A DNA stretch of 27,081 bases. Origin: a virus. The position numbers and the translations under genes were made by a program. How positions within the stretch are numbered: position 1 is the first letter of the stretch; each line of letters starts with the position of its first letter. The stretch lies in the IMG/VR virus record IMGVR_UViG_3300025168_000537, positions 1 through 27,081 of that record; one strand, 5' to 3'. The notes beneath the pieces are model-generated. The model saw only the letters and a list, made by a program, of their open reading frames with translations. It was not told the origin of the DNA and ran no database searches. Of this stretch, positions 21,950 through 27,081 are shown piece by piece.

Positions 21950-23530
21950 TTATATCAACCAGGTTAAGTCTTCTTCGTCGTTTCCAATCTTTTGTTTCCA
22001 AGGATTTACACCTTGAACACCATCATTGCCAGTATAGGCTCCTCGAGTGTTAGTTATACTATTGATAGCGCTTTTATTCATTGCCAATCCTTCATTGTGC
22101 AATCTCAAAGCATTATCTCTAACATACATTGCGATAGAAAACGCCATTGTTAAATCGTCATTGTACCCTCTTTGAGCTTCAGCTTTGTGTCCATTCCATA
22201 TAAAAACGAACAGCTCATCGATTAACCTTTTTGATCTAACGATACACGCCTTCTCCCTAAAATAAATATCAAGTTTCGATATCAAAAGGGGTCGAGTTCT
22301 TGAAGACGTTGTAAATCCTGGTGTCATATTTTCTCTGTTTTTTAAATCATAACCTTTGCTTAATTGTGTTGCTGCATCATGAACTCCTTCATGTTTGTAT
22401 GTATAATAGAGATTTCTGTATCCTCTATCAATAGCAGGTTGTAGTGCAGCCCAACCTATATTTGCATTTTCTACTACTAGTAAAGCTTCATTGTATTCTA
22501 CGGATATATTTACTAGCATGTTTCCAAAATCTTTTGTAGGTATTTGAGATTTGAATTCTGCAACTTGTGTCATTGTTTCTATTTCGATAACATGAAAAGC
22601 AGAATAATCACTTGCATCTCCTCTGGCAACATCGGCAACTACCATATAAGATTTTGTATAATCTGGATAGTCCCAAATCCACATCTCATCATCACGGCCT
22701 CTTTTTTCTATAGGCTCTTTACACATATTGTCTTGATACCATGTAAGAAGCTCACCAGAAACAACCGAATTACCAGAAGTTATAAAGTCACAATCACATT
22801 CTTGTGCTGCCATTTTTTCACCTAGCAATTCTGTTTGTAAATCTCTCCACTCTTGGTCTCTTTCAGGATGCTCTGTCCAATGTAGCTTGATAGGATTAAA
22901 TCTTCCATCACCTCTTTCTGCTTCTTGCCAAGTCTTATGAAATAAGTTACCAGTCCCATTAGGTGTTGATAGCAAAACTGCTCTACCACCAGTTGCTAAT
23001 GTTTGCTGAGCTGAAGTCCATATCTCATCTATCTTATCTATAAATGCAGCTTCGTCAATTACAAGTAATGACAGCGCTTCTGATCTAGCAGCATCAGGTG
23101 AAGATGACACGGCTTTTACTTGAGAACCATTTTTAAGTCTAAGAGAAAGTCTGTTATCTTCTTCAGATCCAACACGGAGCCAAGAAGGTAGCATCTCATG
23201 CATAACTCTAATCTTTGTAATAAGATTTTTTGCTGTGTCTTGCTTGATTGCAATTACTAAAACGTTATAGTCTTCATTGAACACCATACTCCATACTGTA
23301 AGACCTGCTGTTAAAGTTGAAATACCCATCTGTCTAGATTTAAGTATTATATTAAATCTTTCTGTTGTTAACTCTGTAAGTGCTTCTTCTTGGAATGGGA
23401 ATAGATCGAACTTGATCTTCCCTTTCATTGGATGCTGTATGTAGCAATACTTTCGCATAAAGTATATAGGGTCTTGCGAACACCTAACATACTCTTTAAC
23501 TAACGCTTGTTTTATTGTTTCTTTTGCCAT
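21950..23530 (-). CDS. gp17: Terminase large subunit (T4 gp17-like)
   Basis: The 526-residue packaging motor has an ATPase domain with Walker A SRQMGIST (65-72), Walker B LLVIDE (155-160) and the coupling motif LLSTPNGTGN (186-195). The RNase H-fold nuclease domain has acidic residues at D300 (VADVARGD), E354 (LVVENANIG) and D458/D459 (YNDDLTMA). T4 gp17 is 610 residues; this one lacks some N-terminal sequence. No ribosome site is evident at the ATG, but a promoter-like box lies in the 34-base gap upstream. I find no small terminase gene in the window. Confidence 0.97.
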   Translation of the reverse strand: MAKETIKQALVKEYVRCSQDPIYFMRKYCYIQHPMKGKIKFDLFPFQEEALTELTTERFNIILKSRQMGISTLTAGLTVWSMVFNEDYNVLVIAIKQDTAKNLITKIRVMHEMLPSWLRVGSEEDNRLSLRLKNGSQVKAVSSSPDAARSEALSLLVIDEAAFIDKIDEIWTSAQQTLATGGRAVLLSTPNGTGNLFHKTWQEAERGDGRFNPIKLHWTEHPERDQEWRDLQTELLGEKMAAQECDCDFITSGNSVVSGELLTWYQDNMCKEPIEKRGRDDEMWIWDYPDYTKSYMVVADVARGDASDYSAFHVIEIETMTQVAEFKSQIPTKDFGNMLVNISVEYNEALLVVENANIGWAALQPAIDRGYRNLYYTYKHEGVHDAATQLSKGYDLKNRENMTPGFTTSSRTRPLLISKLDIYFREKACIVRSKRLIDELFVFIWNGHKAEAQRGYNDDLTMAFSIAMYVRDNALRLHNEGLAMNKSAINSITNTRGAYTGNDGVQGVNPWKQKIGNDEEDLTWLI

Positions 23531-23540
23531 AGCCCGTATA

Positions 23541-23551
23541 TATAAATATAT
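23541..23551 (-). promoter_or_regulatory. Late-promoter-like box (variant)
   Basis: The coding strand reads ATATATTTATA, identical to the box at 6152-6162, only 10 bases upstream of the terminase ATG. The short distance would give a near-leaderless mRNA, consistent with the missing ribosome site, or the tract may simply be AT-rich spacer. Confidence 0.35.
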
Positions 23552-23564
23552 ATGTTTTTAGTTT

Positions 23565-23960
23565 TTAGTTGATCTGGCCAGCTAAATAAATTGCAGTTGA
23601 TGTACCTGCAACGCCTAGTACTACGCCAAACCATCTTTTGTTATACCAAGCATCTGTAATTTTTAATCTATCGTTGTATAATTTAATCTGTTGATTTAGC
23701 AATAAGATTTCTTCGTCTTTGCCTGCAACTATTGATAGATTGTTTACACGTAATTGAAAGAAGTTTGTGTTTTGTATTTCAAGATTTCTTATGTATTCAG
23801 TCTTAACCGAATCTTGATACTCCAATGTATCTAATGCTAGAAAAAACGCATCCAATTCTGATTGTGGTATCTCAACCATCTTGTCTTGTGCACAGCATTC
23901 TTTTGGTGTAGCACATGACACTAATAAGATTAGCCCTAGTATATATAATATCTTTTTCAT
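23565..23960 (-). CDS. Lipoprotein with C-terminal membrane segment, spanin-like
   Basis: The 131-residue product begins with a lipoprotein signal peptide (MKKILYILGLILLVSC) with lipobox L13-V-S-C16 and Ala at +2. Residues 30-105 are a charged, helical periplasmic region (EIPQSELDAFFLALDTLE; heptads near LLNQQIKLYNDRL). Residues 110-128 (WFGVVLGVAGTSTAIYLAG) are a probable C-terminal transmembrane helix. Outer-membrane lipid plus inner-membrane helix is the topology of unimolecular spanins, which fuse the two membranes at lysis (phage T1 gp11 type). AGGAG precedes the ATG, which overlaps the previous stop by one base (TAATG). A membrane lipoprotein with another role is possible. I see no endolysin or holin in the window. 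Confidence 0.68.
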   Translation of the reverse strand: MKKILYILGLILLVSCATPKECCAQDKMVEIPQSELDAFFLALDTLEYQDSVKTEYIRNLEIQNTNFFQLRVNNLSIVAGKDEEILLLNQQIKLYNDRLKITDAWYNKRWFGVVLGVAGTSTAIYLAGQIN

Positions 23961-24253
23961 TATTTCTTACTCCTGTATTTATTTTTAAATTCGGAAGTAG
24001 TTTTCTTTGCAGATTTTGTTGATTTTATCTTAGACTTTGTATTTTTTAGTTTTACATCTGTCTTCTTTATCTTTTTTACTATTACTTCTTCTTCCTTCTT
24101 CAACTTTTTAGTTTTTGCCTTAACAGCTTTTACCTTAGTCTTGTTTTCTTTTACATCCGCCTTGAATTGTTTTTTATTTCCTTTTGCTGACATAGCAAAA
24201 ATAGCGCCTATCACAGCACCTATTCCTAATAATACTCTCCATAATGTTTTCAT
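23960..24253 (-). CDS. Small Lys-rich membrane-anchored protein
   Basis: The 97-residue product has an N-terminal hydrophobic segment with a small-residue pattern (LLGIGAVIGAIFAMSAKG, about 8-25) followed by ~70 residues dominated by Lys, without proline, probably one long helix or coiled coil. AAGGAG precedes the ATG, which overlaps the previous stop (ATGA). It is translationally coupled to the lipoprotein gene that follows. N-terminal anchor plus helical ectodomain before an overlapping lipoprotein gene recalls an i-spanin/o-spanin pair, but the extreme Lys content could equally mean nucleic-acid or polyanion binding. Function unknown. Confidence 0.68.
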   Translation of the reverse strand: MKTLWRVLLGIGAVIGAIFAMSAKGNKKQFKADVKENKTKVKAVKAKTKKLKKEEEVIVKKIKKTDVKLKNTKSKIKSTKSAKKTTSEFKNKYRSKK

Positions 24254-24837
24254 TGATTGTTCTCCTTTTTTTTGTTAACCATTTCTTCTATATTGTTTGA
24301 CTCTGTTTCCATAAACTCTTCAAACTTTTGCTTCATATCTTGCTTTGCGATATCAGTCATCTCACTCCAATCTTCTATCTCTCCAGCTTCTGTTATGAAA
24401 TGCTTTGAATTTATATTTCTTAAATAATCTTCAAACTCTATTTTCTTTTCTGCTTTCCAAGATTTAAAATTCTTTTTTACGTTTTCTACAAGCCAATTGT
24501 CATATGTACCTGAATGTCTCATTTCTATCTCTGATCGACTCTGGCAGTGCAAGCAGTGCTTATATCGCATATACATAAATTTGTGTTGAGACTTGTTCAT
24601 AGCTCCGCCACATGAAGGGCAGCTAATAGGTATTCTTGCTGCAGCTCTTGCTTTATCAAGCTTTCGAACATTTTGTTTGATACCGTTTTTTATTGTCCAA
24701 GTTCGGCCGTTTTCTTCCCACACATCGCCTTCTTGTTTTTTGGACTTGTATTTTTTATAACCTGTTTGAACTCGAGATTTAGAACCGTAATCGCCTGTTA
24801 CGAGATTTCTCATTCTTTGTATTTTGTTTTTGTCCAT
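24250..24837 (-). CDS. Zinc-ribbon hypothetical protein
   Basis: The 195-residue product has EGDVWEENGRTWTIKNGIKQNVRKLDKAR (36-64), a pattern I recall from hypothetical proteins of marine T4-like phages. A four-cysteine zinc ribbon follows (C73-x2-C76 and C95-x2-C98), then an acidic helical tail (IEDWSEMTDIAKQDMKQKFEEFMETE). No ribosome site is visible at the ATG at 24837, in contrast to the genes after it. It lies two genes before the lipoprotein and overlaps the next start (ATGA). It might be a packaging or late-transcription accessory, but nothing in the sequence fixes the role. Confidence 0.75.
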   Translation of the reverse strand: MDKNKIQRMRNLVTGDYGSKSRVQTGYKKYKSKKQEGDVWEENGRTWTIKNGIKQNVRKLDKARAAARIPISCPSCGGAMNKSQHKFMYMRYKHCLHCQSRSEIEMRHSGTYDNWLVENVKKNFKSWKAEKKIEFEDYLRNINSKHFITEAGEIEDWSEMTDIAKQDMKQKFEEFMETESNNIEEMVNKKKENNQ

Positions 24838-24884
24838 AAGCTTAATATAACAAATTTAATTGACATAGAAAAATTATTTCCATG

Positions 24885-27081
24885 TTAAAAATATATCATC
24901 CCCGTAATTTGGTTTATAGGAGCAAATGCTCCAGTCAATTTGTATGTCTTTCCTTTATATACAAATACCAAACCTTCACTAGGTACTATAGCTTTCATAC
25001 CGCCAATTGAATTTAGCTTGTTTAGTTGTTGAGAAAGTCTGTTTATTTTTTTTATATCACCGCCTTTTCTTACGATTGATATTGCAGACTTTACTTGCTT
25101 TCTCATATTCTGAACTGCTTTGTCTGGATTTGCAGCAAGATAGCCATCTACGTTTTTAAGTACTTCTACTCCTAACTCAAAAAATAACTTTTCAAATGGT
25201 AGCATATTCTTTTTTATTTGATCTGCAAGCTTTGTCTTGTCGTAGTCGATTGCTTTTGCTAAAACTTTTTCGTCTTCTATTGTTTTTTTATTTAACCTAA
25301 AAGATTTGTCAGAAAATGCCCATCGTTTCACTAGCCCCATCTTGATTCTGTTTTCAACTTTGCCTATTTTTTTATCTACAAATTCTTGCCAATACGCTTG
25401 GTGGTATTCTGCAAATGTTGATGAGTCAGACATCTTATATTTTGACATTAACTTGTTAAGCTTGCCTAAGAAATAAGGTCGTTTTGCAGCATAGTTTTGA
25501 TGAGGATTTATCTTTAAAAATTGAGGGCCTATAATACTAAAGTTCTTTTGAACATTAGCATCAGCTTGTTTTATCATACCTGCAAGTACTCTTGCTCCAT
25601 CTTTAACTGCTCCTATTGCCATCCCATCTTTATATTGTAAAACATTGTGAAACTGTAGATTTGGTGCGTCATAGCTAACTACATTTGAAGATGCTGGCCA
25701 CATTATTTCCATGTTTATCCAATTGTTACCATCATCAAATATCTTTTTCTTTTGCTTGTCGTTTATACTACCTATAGCTTTTGTAAGATCGTTCATTGCG
25801 TAATTAAACGCCTTTTCTATATTTCCTCTACCTGCAAACTTTGAAGCTATAGCTTTTGAGTCAACTCCTCCTCGCTTTATATCACCTGTATTTCTTGCTG
25901 CTTTGAGTCCCTTGTTCCACGTTACAAATAAATTCTGGCCATCAGTTTTTTCTGTCGCTGCTTGTTCTAGATCTAGCTTGCCTTGTAGTGAAATATCTAT
26001 TATCTGTCTGAAGTCTCCAAATGTAAGTCCTCGATCATCAAATGGGTGTGACATGTGGCCATAAGCCCCTCCTTCTAATATCAAGCCTTCGCTCATTATC
26101 TCTCCATCTTTCATAGGTTTTGTTGGTTCCTTCTTAGATTGTGGAGCTGCAATTTCTGCACCTAGATAATTTACAAATTCATAGCCTGCTGCTGCAGCTA
26201 TATATTTAGACCAACTTGCCCATCGCTTAAAAGCATCTCTACCTCTTTTATCTTTAAGTAGATTTGTACCACCTTGCTTTCCAGGTAAACCTGCAGGGAA
26301 ATATGATACAGCACCAGTTGGTCCTCCACTCATATCAGTCTTGAATTCTGTTTTGTGGTCAAAAAATTCTTCGGTTCCTGTTAGATAGTTTAACACTTCC
26401 ATTCCTAGATTTATAGAATTTGTTATCTTTGAACCAAATTTCTTCCAAGACTTTTGATCTCCCCAATATCCTCTTGGGCCATCGTCAACATTTTGCCCTG
26501 ATGTCTTTGTTTCGCTTATAAGTTTTGGTATGTCGAAGTAATGGCAAAATCCTTCCATTATCTCATTTAGTTTTTCAAGCTTGTTAACTATTAAGTCATA
26601 ATTTTTTGTATGTCCGAATACGCCTTTAAACAATTTAAGCTTTTGTTTTTTATCTATAGTCTTATCACCTAGTGCAGTTCGTATTGTTGTACCACTCATC
26701 TCTCCATAACCACCAACACTTAATGATACATGTGGAGCTATTATTGTATATGCTCCATCTCTATATCCTATCTCAGCTTTTCCTTTCCAGGGTCTAAAAA
26801 ACTTACCACCTAGTCTGTTGGCATCTTTTTTACCAACCATAAATACTGCTGCTGTTGTTTCTGGATCATACTTACTTAGAATTTCTTTTGCTTGGTATGT
26901 ATTTTTTACCTGTACTACTTTTGATATTCCATAGGAATTTATAATCTTTTTCTTTTCACTAAAATTAAAAGGTGATTTAGGTAAATCTACTTTATTACTC
27001 GTAGCGACGTATGCGTCAGAGAATTTACTTTTCAACCATTTAAATGTCTTAGCATGGTGTTTACCCATAGGTTGAAAACGG
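24885..27081 (-). CDS. HIGH-type nucleotidyltransferase fused to ligase-like KxDG nucleotidyltransferase, 5'-truncated
   Basis: The frame continues upstream of the ATG at 27068 to the window edge, adding R-F-Q-P directly before MGKHHAKTF. Together RFQPMGKHHAKTF is the GRFQP-x-GHH-like motif I of cytidylyl/NMN-adenylyltransferases, so the true start is outside the window and the ATG is internal. Numbering from that Met, SGTTIR (125-130) is the matching ISSTxxR-type motif. A linker of about 170 residues follows. Then YGHMSHPFDDRGLTFGDF (336-353) leads into a covalent-nucleotidyltransferase domain: motif I KTDGQ (374-378), ARNTGD (391-396), INMEIM (451-456), motif IV EGLV (698-701) and motif V YKLTG (709-713). 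RNA/DNA ligases and capping enzymes share these. Such proteins are annotated only as nucleotidyltransferases in marine phages. The substrate is unknown. Confidence 0.82.
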   Translation of the reverse strand, partial: RFQPMGKHHAKTFKWLKSKFSDAYVATSNKVDLPKSPFNFSEKKKIINSYGISKVVQVKNTYQAKEILSKYDPETTAAVFMVGKKDANRLGGKFFRPWKGKAEIGYRDGAYTIIAPHVSLSVGGYGEMSGTTIRTALGDKTIDKKQKLKLFKGVFGHTKNYDLIVNKLEKLNEIMEGFCHYFDIPKLISETKTSGQNVDDGPRGYWGDQKSWKKFGSKITNSINLGMEVLNYLTGTEEFFDHKTEFKTDMSGGPTGAVSYFPAGLPGKQGGTNLLKDKRGRDAFKRWASWSKYIAAAAGYEFVNYLGAEIAAPQSKKEPTKPMKDGEIMSEGLILEGGAYGHMSHPFDDRGLTFGDFRQIIDISLQGKLDLEQAATEKTDGQNLFVTWNKGLKAARNTGDIKRGGVDSKAIASKFAGRGNIEKAFNYAMNDLTKAIGSINDKQKKKIFDDGNNWINMEIMWPASSNVVSYDAPNLQFHNVLQYKDGMAIGAVKDGARVLAGMIKQADANVQKNFSIIGPQFLKINPHQNYAAKRPYFLGKLNKLMSKYKMSDSSTFAEYHQAYWQEFVDKKIGKVENRIKMGLVKRWAFSDKSFRLNKKTIEDEKVLAKAIDYDKTKLADQIKKNMLPFEKLFFELGVEVLKNVDGYLAANPDKAVQNMRKQVKSAISIVRKGGDIKKINRLSQQLNKLNSIGGMKAIVPSEGLVFVYKGKTYKLTGAFAPINQITGMIYF

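Noticed and set aside
22258-22271. Promoter-like TTGATATTTAT followed by AGGGAGAAG inside the terminase gene
   Set aside because: It encodes LDIYFREK in the conserved nuclease domain, and no gene starts after it in any frame on that strand; most likely chance in AT-rich coding sequence.
1-27081. Integrase, transposase, insertion sequence, anti-defence or restriction genes
   Set aside because: None seen. All supported genes are explained as virion, packaging, translation-related or small late genes; there are no terminal inverted repeats with a transposase.

Overview
The window is a late (virion and packaging) module of an AT-rich, T4-related contractile-tailed phage, roughly one third GC by eye. 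Every gene I can support lies on the minus strand, so the cluster is transcribed from base 27081 down to base 1. Coding is nearly continuous. Many genes overlap by a few bases or abut, and the only untranslated stretches are short promoter/terminator gaps and a tRNA locus. The gene complement (gp17, gp20, gp21, gp22, gp23, gp13/14/15-like, gp18, gp19, gp26-like, a tape measure, PhoH and a bS21-like protein) resembles marine T4-like phages such as pelagiphages and cyanophages. The host is not certain. The tRNA-Glu anticodon arm, the lipobox protein and the FIKP motif of the bS21-like protein look Bacteroidota-like to me. However, most genes carry strong AGGAG-type Shine-Dalgarno sequences, which is unusual for that phylum.

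Layout in transcription order. 27081-24885: a 5'-truncated fusion of a HIGH-type nucleotidyltransferase and a ligase-like KxDG nucleotidyltransferase. 24837-23565: a zinc-ribbon protein, a small Lys-rich membrane protein and a lipoprotein with a C-terminal membrane segment (spanin-like). 23530-20076: large terminase and portal. 20014-16055: two small genes in the T4 gp67/gp68 position, the prohead protease, an EF-hand protein and a helical protein with a possible capsid-targeting N terminus, closed by a terminator. 15953-15278: bS21-like protein, a 12-bp inverted repeat, tRNA-Glu(UUC) and a structured leader. 15277-12716: acidic scaffold and major capsid protein, closed by a terminator. 12616-9052: PhoH, neck proteins gp13-like and gp14-like, gp15-like, and a small coiled-coil protein. 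8962-6224: sheath and tube, closed by a terminator. 6109-1: gp26-like baseplate/chaperone gene with an overlapping small ORF (frameshift candidate), a small helical protein, the tape measure, and a repeat-rich structural protein that runs off the window.

How it works together: capsid shell, scaffold, protease and portal build the prohead; the terminase packages DNA; the neck, sheath, tube and tape-measure genes build the tail. Transcription units appear to be delimited by three hairpin-plus-U-tract terminators. Units are probably started by a recurrent AT-rich box (coding strand TGATATTTATA, four exact copies plus variants) found 20-90 bases upstream of unit starts. The box is the reverse complement of a T4 late box (TATAAATA) extended by a few bases.

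Points most worth a second look: the bS21-like gene has no Shine-Dalgarno while most of its neighbours have strong ones; a T7 run sits in the overlap just upstream of the tape measure; tRNA-Glu immediately precedes a scaffold that is about one quarter Glu; there are eleven 14-residue tandem repeats in the partial gene at the left edge; and the nucleotidyltransferase/ligase-like fusion at the right edge.
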